Below are positions 34,288 to 42,650 of a stretch of 64,000 bases of DNA, piece after piece; position 1 is the stretch's first letter; each line of letters opens with the position of its first letter. The stretch comes from F23-D06 sp963603365 (GTDB lineage Bacteria; Bacteroidota; Bacteroidia; Bacteroidales; WCHB1-69). The notes below the pieces were generated by a model, which saw only the letters and a list, made by a program, of their open reading frames with translations, searched no databases and was not told where the DNA came from. The stretch lies in assembly GCA_963603365.1 (NCBI GenBank), contig CAVCMI010000011.1, positions 8,609-72,608 of the forward strand. Direction: 5' to 3'. Made by a program: the position numbers and the translations under genes.

Positions 34288-35784
34288 ATGAACATTATGA
34301 AAAAGTGCATTTTATTTCTTGCAACCATGTTTCTTGCAGGCGCTCTTTTCGCCCAGTCGCCCTACCCGCACCAGAATGGCGGGGCAAAGTTCAACCCCGG
34401 CAGCAAAGCCGTCGCGACCGCAGTTGACACTGCCCAAATCCAATTCTGGATCGGAGAAGGCAGCAACCGCATTGCCGCCGGCTTCTATTTCTGCAACAAC
34501 GGGAACCCCACAGGTGTAGTCTATGGCTATGCCTGGAACGGCACCAAGACCATTCAGGAGTTTTTTGACGAACTGAACACTGCCGACAGCGACCGTCTCA
34601 ACATCAGCGTCACCACTTGGGTTGAAAGCGTAACCTTCCAGGACTCCGCCTTCAACCTCGCCATCACCGGCGGCATGTTGACCTACTCATCCGGCAATTA
34701 TTGGTATAGCGGACTTGGCGACCAGCTGCAAGCCGGGGATGCATTCAGCCTGCAGGAATGGGGAGACTGCACCTTTGACAATGCCGTCCTCTACTATGTT
34801 AGCAATCCGACTCAGTCTCCAGACACCGTTACGCCGCCGACACCGCCGGCACCCATTGTGCCGGACACCGTATTTGACGGCATCGTAGGCACACCGGGAT
34901 GTCAGGCCATCCATTGCGAAGACCCCGCCATCTTGGGTTGGGCCACAGGATGCCAGGTTACGCGCGGATATCAGGACATTGCCTCCCCTACAACCTTAGC
35001 CTCATACGGAACAGACGAGGACGGCACGGGGGCAGCCTCAACAGTTACCACCTCCGGTGTCGTAAGCTTCGGTGACGGAGGCACTGCCGTGCTCACCTTT
35101 GACATTCCCATACAAAACGGCGACGGGTACGACTTTGCAGTATTCGAGAACGCGCTGAACGACACTTTCCTGGAACTGGCGTTTGTTGAAGTTAGTTCTG
35201 ACGGCAATCATTACGTACGCTTCCCCGCCACCTCAAACACACAAGACAGCATACAGATCGGGAACGGAGGCAGCGTTGACGCCACCAAGATCGACAACCT
35301 CGCCGGCAAATACCGCATCGGCTGGGGCACCCCCTTTGACCTGGCGCAGCTTGCCGACAGTGCCAACCTCGACATCAACAACATCACTCATGTGAAACTG
35401 GTGGACGTTGTCGGTTCCATCGACCCGCAATACGGCACACGCGACCAGTACGGGCAAATCATCAACGACCCCTACCCTACCCCGTTCGCCAGCAGCGGAT
35501 TTGACTTGTCGGGCGTGGCCGTCCTTAACGGATGGACACCAGCCGCCGTCAGGGAGAACCATGCCGAGAGGGAACGCATCACTATCTATCCCAACCCCGT
35601 GTCCGACCGCTGCACCATCGTCAGCGGGGAAACGGTGAATGTTGCATACCTCTACGACATTTCGGGAAAACTTGTTCGCACCATACAGACAAACGGAAAC
35701 ACCTCCATCGACCTGAGCGGCCTCGAAAACGGGTTCTATCTGCTCAACGTCAACGGACAAAACATAAAGATCATAAAACAATAA
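34288..35784 (+). CDS. B12-regulated cell-surface protein with type IX sorting domain
   Basis: 498 aa. Signal peptide (cleavage near residue 23, LFAQ), an N-terminal domain to ~175 (QIQFWIGEGSN... NAVLYYV), a proline-rich linker (TPPTPPAPIVPD) and a C-terminal domain (~210-415) with GYDFAVFENALNDTFLELAF and VEVSSDGNHYVRFP, which I associate with surface proteins of cobalamin clusters. The last ~75 residues are a type A sorting domain (IYPNPVSDR, YDISGKLVRT, ENGFYLL, IKIIKQ). It follows the BtuG-like gene by 37 bases under the same riboswitch. Role in B12 capture is inferred. Confidence 0.72.
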   Translation: MNIMKKCILFLATMFLAGALFAQSPYPHQNGGAKFNPGSKAVATAVDTAQIQFWIGEGSNRIAAGFYFCNNGNPTGVVYGYAWNGTKTIQEFFDELNTADSDRLNISVTTWVESVTFQDSAFNLAITGGMLTYSSGNYWYSGLGDQLQAGDAFSLQEWGDCTFDNAVLYYVSNPTQSPDTVTPPTPPAPIVPDTVFDGIVGTPGCQAIHCEDPAILGWATGCQVTRGYQDIASPTTLASYGTDEDGTGAASTVTTSGVVSFGDGGTAVLTFDIPIQNGDGYDFAVFENALNDTFLELAFVEVSSDGNHYVRFPATSNTQDSIQIGNGGSVDATKIDNLAGKYRIGWGTPFDLAQLADSANLDINNITHVKLVDVVGSIDPQYGTRDQYGQIINDPYPTPFASSGFDLSGVAVLNGWTPAAVRENHAERERITIYPNPVSDRCTIVSGETVNVAYLYDISGKLVRTIQTNGNTSIDLSGLENGFYLLNVNGQNIKIIKQ

Positions 35785-35816
35785 TTGTTTTTCACCACCA
35801 CTTTTATTCAGACAGA

Positions 35817-35850
35817 GGGAGATGCCCGCAGCGGCGTCTCCTTTCTGTTT
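35817..35850 (+). terminator. Probable terminator of the cobalamin operon
   Basis: Hairpin GGGAGATGCC / GGCGTCTCC with an intervening CGCAGC loop, followed by TTTCTG; no long T-run, so only moderate confidence. Confidence 0.5.
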
Positions 35851-35909
35851 TCATCCCAGGCATTCGGCAGTTTTCCTTAAAAGAATATCGGGCTGCAACA
35901 AAAAAAGCA

Positions 35910-35917
35910 TACCTTTG
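35910..35917 (+). promoter_or_regulatory. -7 box for the zinc peptidase gene
   Basis: TACCTTTG; leader about 30 nt to the ATG at 35954. Confidence 0.55.
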
Positions 35918-35953
35918 CGGCGTTTTATTATACCGTAAAAAAACAAGACCACT

Positions 35954-36643
35954 ATGTATTGGATCATTTTCATCTTCTTCATGCTGTTGAGTTTCATCGT
36001 CAGCAAGGTATTGAACTCAAGAATTGCCAAGTATTCCAAATTGCGGCTCAGCAGCGGACTTACCGGACAGCAGGTTGCTGAAAAGATGCTGCGTGACAAC
36101 GGCATCTACGATGTCAGCATAACATGTGTGCAAGGGCATCTTACAGACCATTACAACCCGCAGAACAAAACCGTCAACTTGAGTCCAGATGTATATTCAG
36201 GCTGCAGCATCGCCTCCGCGGCAGTTGCCGCCCACGAGTGCGGCCATGCCGTACAGCATGCCACCGCCTACCGTTGGCTCACGATGCGTTCAAGGCTTGT
36301 GCCCATGGTGCAATTCGGGGCCAACTGGTCACAATGGATCCTGCTGGCCGGCATCGTATTACTTAGCTTTTCATCAATACTCGGTGAAGCATTGCTCATC
36401 ATCGGCATTGTCCTCTTCGCCTTCTCCACCCTATTCTCCATCATCACCCTGCCGGTAGAATACAATGCATCCGCACGCGCAGTGGCATGGCTCGAGAACA
36501 CAGGCATCTCCAACGGCCGCGAAGCTTCCTTGGCCAAAGACGCGCTCAAATGGGCAGCCCGCACCTACCTCATCGCCGCCCTCTCCTCGCTGGCAACCCT
36601 GCTCTATTACATCCTCGCCGTTTTCCTCAATAGCCGCGACTAA
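35954..36643 (+). CDS. YugP-type zinc metallopeptidase, membrane-bound
   Basis: 229 aa. One N-terminal hydrophobic segment, then the zinc motif HECGH (94-98), and two or three membrane segments (about 130-170 and 205-225). The NGIYDVSITCVQGHLTDHYNP segment before the active site is characteristic of the YugP family of neutral zinc metallopeptidases. Substrate unknown. Followed after 36 bases by a DUF4831 gene in the same direction. Confidence 0.85.
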   Translation: MYWIIFIFFMLLSFIVSKVLNSRIAKYSKLRLSSGLTGQQVAEKMLRDNGIYDVSITCVQGHLTDHYNPQNKTVNLSPDVYSGCSIASAAVAAHECGHAVQHATAYRWLTMRSRLVPMVQFGANWSQWILLAGIVLLSFSSILGEALLIIGIVLFAFSTLFSIITLPVEYNASARAVAWLENTGISNGREASLAKDALKWAARTYLIAALSSLATLLYYILAVFLNSRD

Positions 36644-36679
36644 ACAACTTTCTGTCTATTTACCATCAATCAAGAATCT

Positions 36680-37774
36680 ATGAAACGACTGATCCTCCTC
36701 GCCGTAATATTCCACCTGCTTCTGCTTCCCGCCAAGGCTCAGAAAAACGTGATTCCGCTGCCGCTCGACAGCAACGTTGCCGTCAAAGGCAACACTTTCA
36801 GGTACGCCTTGCCCGCTACCGCCTTCAAAATTACCGTAAAGACCATTAAAGTACGCGAACTTAAAGGTTACTATGCCGAACATGCGCAGTCGCTGCTCGG
36901 GCTCTCGCACATAATATCCGAAAACCGCACCCATTACAGATTGCACCAGGTGCAGGTCCAGGCCATTGAAGTTCCTGACTACAAACATGCCTATTTGGTG
37001 GAATTGTCTTCCGGACAAGACAAAGGCAAACTCCTGTGTTCCCTCTTCAATGAAGTGTTGCCGATGCCGCCTACATTCGACATTGTCAATTACACCGCAG
37101 CCTCCGACTCCGTTCCTGACTTCTTCAGCAACTATGCCGACCCCTCCTTCACCCAGACGGAAGCCGCCTTTGTTGAAACCAGAATCATTGACGGCGTCGT
37201 AACCCAAATACCCGCCAACAAAACCAAGACAGTTCAGAAAACAGACCGCCAGAAAGCGCAAGAGGCCGCCGATGTCATCAACAAAAGCCGCCAAAACCAA
37301 TACCAACTGGCTTCCGGCGAGCAAGAAACAGCCTATTCCGCCGAAGCCATAAAGGCTATGATTGCAGAGTTGAAGCAAACCGAAGAGAACTACCTCAGCC
37401 TCTTCAAAGGCCTGACCCTTGAAGATTTACAGGAATACACTTTCTACGTTCTTCCTGAAGCAGGAACCACTGTTCCGTTGTTCTCTTTCTCGGAGGAGAA
37501 CGGCATCTCTTTTTCCGGCAACGGAAAAACATACAAACTCTCCCTTTCCCCCATTTTCGACCTTTCTGCCTGCCGTACCGAAAACAGCGGAAAGAAAGCC
37601 AAAACGTCCGGATACCGGTACCACATCCCGATGCCGACACACATAACCCTAACCTGCGGCAAAGAACAAGTTCACGACTTCGGCATCATGAACATTTACC
37701 AATTCGGTGACATCCAAACTCTTCCGACAGGATTAGACAACCTGTCCATTCATAAAATCGGCTATGTCTTCTAA
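36680..37774 (+). CDS. DUF4831 family exported protein
   Basis: 364 aa. Signal peptide (MKR, LILLAVIFHLLLLPAKAQ). The body is soluble, with an N-terminal strand domain (RYALPATAFKITVK), a Q/K-rich middle helix (~190-215) and a C-terminal strand domain (FYVLPEAGTTVPLF, ends IGYVF). I recognise it as DUF4831, a Bacteroidota family without known function. Lies between the zinc peptidase and a lipoprotein gene 12 bases on. Confidence 0.7.
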   Translation: MKRLILLAVIFHLLLLPAKAQKNVIPLPLDSNVAVKGNTFRYALPATAFKITVKTIKVRELKGYYAEHAQSLLGLSHIISENRTHYRLHQVQVQAIEVPDYKHAYLVELSSGQDKGKLLCSLFNEVLPMPPTFDIVNYTAASDSVPDFFSNYADPSFTQTEAAFVETRIIDGVVTQIPANKTKTVQKTDRQKAQEAADVINKSRQNQYQLASGEQETAYSAEAIKAMIAELKQTEENYLSLFKGLTLEDLQEYTFYVLPEAGTTVPLFSFSEENGISFSGNGKTYKLSLSPIFDLSACRTENSGKKAKTSGYRYHIPMPTHITLTCGKEQVHDFGIMNIYQFGDIQTLPTGLDNLSIHKIGYVF

Positions 37775-37786
37775 TCTTTTTTGTCA

Positions 37787-38299
37787 ATGAAGAACAATAT
37801 CATCCTCTTGTTCCTCCTTGCTGCTGCCATGCTTACACTGCCGGCCTGCCAAAACCGGGATGCAAAAAAAATGCAGCGGCAGATGGAATCGCTCGCCAAA
37901 ACCTATCTCGAAGAGGAGCACATCACCGGATACGACTCGATTTCCATTGTCAGCGTGGACACCCTGACGGAACTGCGCTATGCACGGCTCAACTCACAGC
38001 TGCTGCAAGAAATGATCCAAGCCTATCAGCAGCAGTATGAAGAAACGGCACAGAACGGAGACCAACAGAGGCTCGAATACCTGAACCTCTACATCAATGA
38101 GGCACTGCGAACCCAACAGGACTTTGACGACCTTATTGACGCCGGCGACCTTCAAGACGAAGTGCCCCTATTGTTTATGGTGTCCTGCTCCTATTACAAA
38201 GACGGTCAGGGCACTCCATTCATCTTCCTGTCCACTCTGGACAAGAAAAAGACCTATACTCTGGATCCGTTCGGAGACAATCTGCTGTACAAAGACTGA
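37787..38299 (+). CDS. Small lipoprotein, function unknown
   Basis: 170 aa from the ATG at 37787 (a TTG two codons earlier is less likely). Type II signal peptide ending LPAC, lipidation at Cys21. The mature part is helical and Q/E-rich (about 30-110: QQQYEETAQNGDQQRLEY), then a short strand region that ends TYTLDPFGDNLLYKD. No family recognised. Located between DUF4831 and the radical SAM gene, which starts 5 bases after its stop. Confidence 0.65.
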   Translation: MKNNIILLFLLAAAMLTLPACQNRDAKKMQRQMESLAKTYLEEEHITGYDSISIVSVDTLTELRYARLNSQLLQEMIQAYQQQYEETAQNGDQQRLEYLNLYINEALRTQQDFDDLIDAGDLQDEVPLLFMVSCSYYKDGQGTPFIFLSTLDKKKTYTLDPFGDNLLYKD

Positions 38300-38304
38300 T
38301 TGAC

Positions 38305-39288
38305 GTGGCAACCGTCTATCCATGGGGTGACACCCGGCGTTTCAACTCCTACATCCGGTTCTCGCGCGGCCGCTTCGGGAAGCGTATGCAGCGCATTGCC
38401 ATCAACGGCGGCTTCACCTGTCCCAACCGCGACGGGCATTGCGGCACAGGCGGCTGTACTTTCTGCTGCAACGAAGCGTTTATGCCCGCTTACTGCAGCT
38501 CGCAGAAAAGCATCACCCGGCAGATAGACGACGGCATTGCTTTCTTCCGCAAGCCCCGCAACGAAGAGACCGGCTTTCTGGCCTATTTGCAGGCTTTCAC
38601 CGGCACCTACGCCCCATTGCCGGTTTTGCGGGCACGTTATGAAGAGGCCTTGCGGCATCCGGCCATCAGCGGCATTGTCATCTCCACACGCCCCGACTGC
38701 ATCAGCGAACCGTTGCTCTGCTATCTGGAGGAGTTGCAACAACACACGTACGTGCAGTTGGAATTGGGGATTGAGAGCTTTCAAGACCGAACGCTCGCCC
38801 GTATCAACCGGGGGCATAGCGTGGCTTGCACCATAGAAGCTTTGCAACGTATTGAGGCACATAAAATTCCCGTCGGCGGACATCTTATCTTCGGACTTCC
38901 CGGAGAGTCTCCGGAACAATGGCTCGAGGAGGTGAAGATCGTGAACAGGCTGCCCTTGCACGCCCTCAAGTTCCACCAGCTGCAGATTGTCCGAGGAACC
39001 CGTTTGGCAGATGACTTCAGGATACATCCGCACGACTATCACCGTTTCTCTTGTGACGAATACATACACTTCATCGCCCAATATCTCTCCCGGCTCAATC
39101 CCGGCATCGTCATTGCAAGGCTGGCCGGCGAAGTTTCCTCTTCGTGCCTTGCCGTAACGCCATGGCAAGGCACGAAGTACGACACCATTGTGCAGAGGAT
39201 AGAACATTACCTCGAACGTCACGACCTGTGGCAAGGCAAATGCTGCCAAGACAAAGTCACAGTGCACGGATTGCGGGCTTCTTTATAA
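38305..39288 (+). CDS. TIGR01212-family radical SAM protein (YhcC-like)
   Basis: 327 aa with a GTG start at 38305. The N-terminal Cys cluster (CPNRDGHCGTGGCTFC) contains the iron-sulfur ligands in the unusual spacing of the TIGR01212/YhcC group rather than CxxxCxxC. Conserved GIVISTRPDCI, ELGIESF and GLPGES segments follow along the barrel. The reaction is not established; tRNA modification has been suggested for relatives. Confidence 0.85.
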   Translation: MATVYPWGDTRRFNSYIRFSRGRFGKRMQRIAINGGFTCPNRDGHCGTGGCTFCCNEAFMPAYCSSQKSITRQIDDGIAFFRKPRNEETGFLAYLQAFTGTYAPLPVLRARYEEALRHPAISGIVISTRPDCISEPLLCYLEELQQHTYVQLELGIESFQDRTLARINRGHSVACTIEALQRIEAHKIPVGGHLIFGLPGESPEQWLEEVKIVNRLPLHALKFHQLQIVRGTRLADDFRIHPHDYHRFSCDEYIHFIAQYLSRLNPGIVIARLAGEVSSSCLAVTPWQGTKYDTIVQRIEHYLERHDLWQGKCCQDKVTVHGLRASL

Positions 39289-39295
39289 ATTATTG

Positions 39296-39303
39296 TATCT
39301 TTG
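39296..39303 (+). promoter_or_regulatory. -7 box for the yfhO gene
   Basis: TATCTTTG just past the radical SAM stop; leader about 45 nt. Confidence 0.6.
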
Positions 39304-39354
39304 CGCACTTCGAAAAAACGAAAACAATCCTATTCATCAAATTGAAATCCGAAT

Positions 39355-41910
39355 ATGCAACGCACCAGAATCTCCTTCAAGAAAATTGTTCCTGACATCG
39401 TCATCCTCTGCCTCTTTATGCTGGCGAACGTCATCTACTTCTACCCCGCATTCGAGGGCAAGGTCATCAATGCAGGCGACAGCATCACGGCTACGGCTGC
39501 ACCGCAGGAGTCTGTCGAATATCATAATCAGACGGGAGACTACTCTTATTGGAACGGCGCCATGTTTTCAGGAATGCCCAACTATCAGATCGGCGGCAAT
39601 GGCGGTTATGCCGTGGATAAATGTTTGAAGCCCTTGCGTAAAATCTTCTTATGGTCGAACCGCAACGCATGCTTCATATTCTTGTACTACCTCATTGCCT
39701 TTTTCCTGTTGCTTCGTACTTTCAAGATAGACAAATGGATTAGTCTTGCCGGCTCTTTCGCCATCGCCATGTCGAGTTACTTCTTCATCATCATTTCGGC
39801 CAGCCACATCTCCAAAACCATATCTATCACTTGGATGACGTTAGTGATTGTGGGATTCATCCTCATATTCCGAAAACAGTACGGGTGGGGAGCCATTCTC
39901 GTGATGTTCTTCACCCTTATCGGGCTATTCTTGCACCCGCAGATGGGCTATTACATGTGCATGCTCATCGGCGTGCTCTGGTTTGCAGAATTGGCCATAG
40001 CATGGCGTGACAAAGCGTGGAAGCACTTCGGCATTGCGACTGCCGTATTTGCCGGATCCTTGGCCGTCGGCATCGGCATGGGTTGTGCCAACATGTTCGC
40101 AAATCAGGAGTATGCCTCCGAGACCATGCGCGGCGGACACTCCGACCTTTTGAAGACAACCGACGAGACCAACAAGACCAAAGGTCTCGACCTTGACTAT
40201 GCTACCGCATGGAGTTATGGCATCGACGAGTCTATGACATTCCTGATTCCAAACTATATGGGTGGCGCCAGCGGCTACAATCTCGGCGAAGGTTCACAAC
40301 TTGAGAAAGAGCTCAAAAAGATGGGTGTCCCTTCACGGCAGGCCAGGCAGTTCTGCCAAAGTGCACCAACCTACCGGGGCGAAAAGGCTTTCACCAGCGG
40401 TCCCGTCTACATGGGAGCCATTGTCTGCTTCCTCTTCTTGTTAGGGTTGCTCATCGTTGACGGGCCCTACAAATGGGCACTGCTTGCCGCTACGCTCTTC
40501 TCTGTATTCCTCGCATGGGGGCGTCACTTCATGCCATTCACGGAACTATTCTTCAACCATTTCCCGATGTATAGCAAGTTCCGCGCCGTTGAAAGCATCC
40601 TCGTCGTGGCGGAGATTACTATGCCGCTGCTCGGATTCCTTGCCATCAAGCGCATCACCGACGGTACGCTCTCGTGGCATCGTCTCCGCAACAGCATCTT
40701 CATTGCCGGAGGCGTGACGGCAGCGGTATGCTTGTTCACGGCACTGTTCAGCGGAAGCATCAACGTGGCCTCCACGTACGATGCACAATGGAAAGAACAG
40801 GTTGGACAACAGATCTATGATGCCATCCTCGGACAGCGCACCGCCATGATCAAAGCGGACGCTTGGCGCTCGTTCATATTCGTGGCGCTTGGTTCCCTTT
40901 TGGTTTTCGGCTTCGCTTACCGGACCTATTTCAAGCCGAGCAAGAACCTCAACCTATGCTTTGGTCTGTTGCTTACCGTCTTCATCGTCGCCGACATGTG
41001 GCCGGTTGACAAAAGATTCTTGAATGACAGCAATTTCATCGCAAAAAAAGACAGGAACAAAACGTTCAAGAAGTTGCCTTACGAAGAGGAACTGCTCAAA
41101 GACCCGACCTACTTCCGCGTGCTGAACCTTTCCACGAACACTTTCAACGAGGCACGCACCAGTTACTACCTCAAATCTATCGGAGGCTATTCGGCTGCCA
41201 AATTGCGCCGCTACCAAGACCTTATCGACGTACACATCGCGCCGGAGATGAACCCGCTGATGCAAACCATCGCACTTACGGGCGGATTCCAGACCCCATG
41301 CAACGGCGACAGCATCTTCCCTGTTCTCAACATGCTGAATATGAAATACGCCATTGTTCCGCTCCAAAACGGACAGCAGGTCCCGGTTCAGAACCCCTAT
41401 GCAATGGGCAACTGCTGGTTTGTGAACAACCTGCACGTCACAGACAACGCCAATGATGAGATCAACGCTCTCGACTCCGTCAACCTGCGCACCACCGCTG
41501 TGGCAGACAAAACCTTTGCAGAACAACTCAAAAGCGGCTTGGCAACCACACAACCGGCGGCTGGCGACACCATATCAGTGAAACATTACGCCCCTAACCG
41601 TATCGACTACACCGCCCGCAACAGCAACGACCGCATCGCCGTGTTCTCCGAGATTTTCTATCCCTACGGATGGAAGCTGTACCTCACCGACGACAACGGC
41701 AAGTTAGGCTCCGAACTGCCCATCGCCCGCGCCAACTATATGCTCCGTGCAGCCGTCATACCCGCAGGCACGCACACGCTGGCCATGGTGTTCACCCCCG
41801 ACAGCATCCGCCGCGGCAATATCATCGCGCTTTCCTGCTTAGGCATTTTCTGCCTCACCCTCATCTGCGTGTCGGCTTATCACATACGCAAACGCAAACA
41901 GAAGGCATAG
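39355..41910 (+). CDS. YfhO-family polytopic membrane protein
   Basis: 851 aa. About 12 membrane segments in residues 10-575 with a large extracellular loop after the first (VINAGDSITATAAP, SYWNGAMFSGMPNY), and a periplasmic C-terminal domain (~590-820) before a last membrane segment. This is the YfhO plan; relatives attach sugars to cell-envelope polymers from polyprenyl carriers. The acceptor is unknown. Transcribed alone and ended by a strong terminator. Confidence 0.85.
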   Translation: MQRTRISFKKIVPDIVILCLFMLANVIYFYPAFEGKVINAGDSITATAAPQESVEYHNQTGDYSYWNGAMFSGMPNYQIGGNGGYAVDKCLKPLRKIFLWSNRNACFIFLYYLIAFFLLLRTFKIDKWISLAGSFAIAMSSYFFIIISASHISKTISITWMTLVIVGFILIFRKQYGWGAILVMFFTLIGLFLHPQMGYYMCMLIGVLWFAELAIAWRDKAWKHFGIATAVFAGSLAVGIGMGCANMFANQEYASETMRGGHSDLLKTTDETNKTKGLDLDYATAWSYGIDESMTFLIPNYMGGASGYNLGEGSQLEKELKKMGVPSRQARQFCQSAPTYRGEKAFTSGPVYMGAIVCFLFLLGLLIVDGPYKWALLAATLFSVFLAWGRHFMPFTELFFNHFPMYSKFRAVESILVVAEITMPLLGFLAIKRITDGTLSWHRLRNSIFIAGGVTAAVCLFTALFSGSINVASTYDAQWKEQVGQQIYDAILGQRTAMIKADAWRSFIFVALGSLLVFGFAYRTYFKPSKNLNLCFGLLLTVFIVADMWPVDKRFLNDSNFIAKKDRNKTFKKLPYEEELLKDPTYFRVLNLSTNTFNEARTSYYLKSIGGYSAAKLRRYQDLIDVHIAPEMNPLMQTIALTGGFQTPCNGDSIFPVLNMLNMKYAIVPLQNGQQVPVQNPYAMGNCWFVNNLHVTDNANDEINALDSVNLRTTAVADKTFAEQLKSGLATTQPAAGDTISVKHYAPNRIDYTARNSNDRIAVFSEIFYPYGWKLYLTDDNGKLGSELPIARANYMLRAAVIPAGTHTLAMVFTPDSIRRGNIIALSCLGIFCLTLICVSAYHIRKRKQKA

Positions 41911-41941
41911 CTCGCCGGCAGTCTGAAAGTCTAAAACCATT

Positions 41942-41988
41942 TACGGCACACTGCTTTCTGACAGTGTGCCGTATCTTTTTTTTTTTTT
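41942..41988 (+). terminator. Intrinsic terminator after yfhO, followed by T13
   Basis: 12-bp perfect stem (TACGGCACACTG / CAGTGTGCCGTA), 8-nt loop, then TC and thirteen T. A run of twelve G follows immediately at 41989-42000. Confidence 0.9.
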
Positions 41989-42000
41989 GGGGGGGGGGGG
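41976..42000. repeat. Homopolymer block T13-G12
   Basis: Thirteen T (41976-41988) directly followed by twelve G (41989-42000). The T half serves as the terminator tail; the G half has no assigned role. Long G tracts are rare in this window and are prone to length change. Confidence 0.8.
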
Positions 42001-42065
42001 AGGTGGAACATTCCTGAAAAAAAGGCTCATTACCATCCCTTATGTTACACTTTTGCAACTAACAA

Positions 42066-42647
42066 TCAGAACTCACTCTTTCTTTTGTCCAGTTCTGCCT
42101 GTACTTGGGCGGCCAGTTCATAGTCTTCGCTTCTGACCGCATCATTGAGCAAATCTTCAAGTTCACGAATGCTCAAGTCCTGTAATTTTACAGGCTTAAA
42201 CTCATCATCCGTTTCTGACCCTGAACGTTCATTGTTCAATTGGTCACACATACAATTATCATTGAAGATGTCATCATTCATAAAAAAGGGGGCATTCTCT
42301 TTCAATGCCATTGCTATGGCATCGGAGGGGCGTGCATCCAAGTGAAAAAGCGTTCCGTCAGATCTCCTCATAACCAGATCCGCAAAATAAACCCCTTCTT
42401 CATAATAGATGATGTTGACCTCAAGCAGGGAGCAACTGAAATTGTCGGCCAACGTCATAAACAATTCATGAGTCAGCGGACGGTGCGTCTTGGTATGGTT
42501 CAATTCCATGAGAATAGCGCGCGCTTCGCTTATGCCTATGATGACCGGAATATAGCGTTCGCTGTGCCTGTCTTTCAGGATAAGCGAAAAAGCCTCTGAA
42601 CGAGGTACAGAACGGACGTCCGCTACAGCAAGTTGAACTTTTTTCAT
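42066..42647 (-). CDS. Bifunctional nuclease family protein (DUF151) with UVR motif
   Basis: 193 aa. The first ~130 residues are the DUF151 domain (RYIPVIIGISEARAI, LDARPSDAIAMALK), a family with reported RNase and DNase activity. An acidic linker follows, then a UVR motif (about 158-190: LEDLLNDAVRSEDYELAAQ), as in UvrB/UvrC-type interaction helices. Begins 3 bases after purL, so it is probably in the same transcript. Confidence 0.85.
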   Translation of the reverse strand: MKKVQLAVADVRSVPRSEAFSLILKDRHSERYIPVIIGISEARAILMELNHTKTHRPLTHELFMTLADNFSCSLLEVNIIYYEEGVYFADLVMRRSDGTLFHLDARPSDAIAMALKENAPFFMNDDIFNDNCMCDQLNNERSGSETDDEFKPVKLQDLSIRELEDLLNDAVRSEDYELAAQVQAELDKRKSEF

Positions 42648-42650
42648 AAC

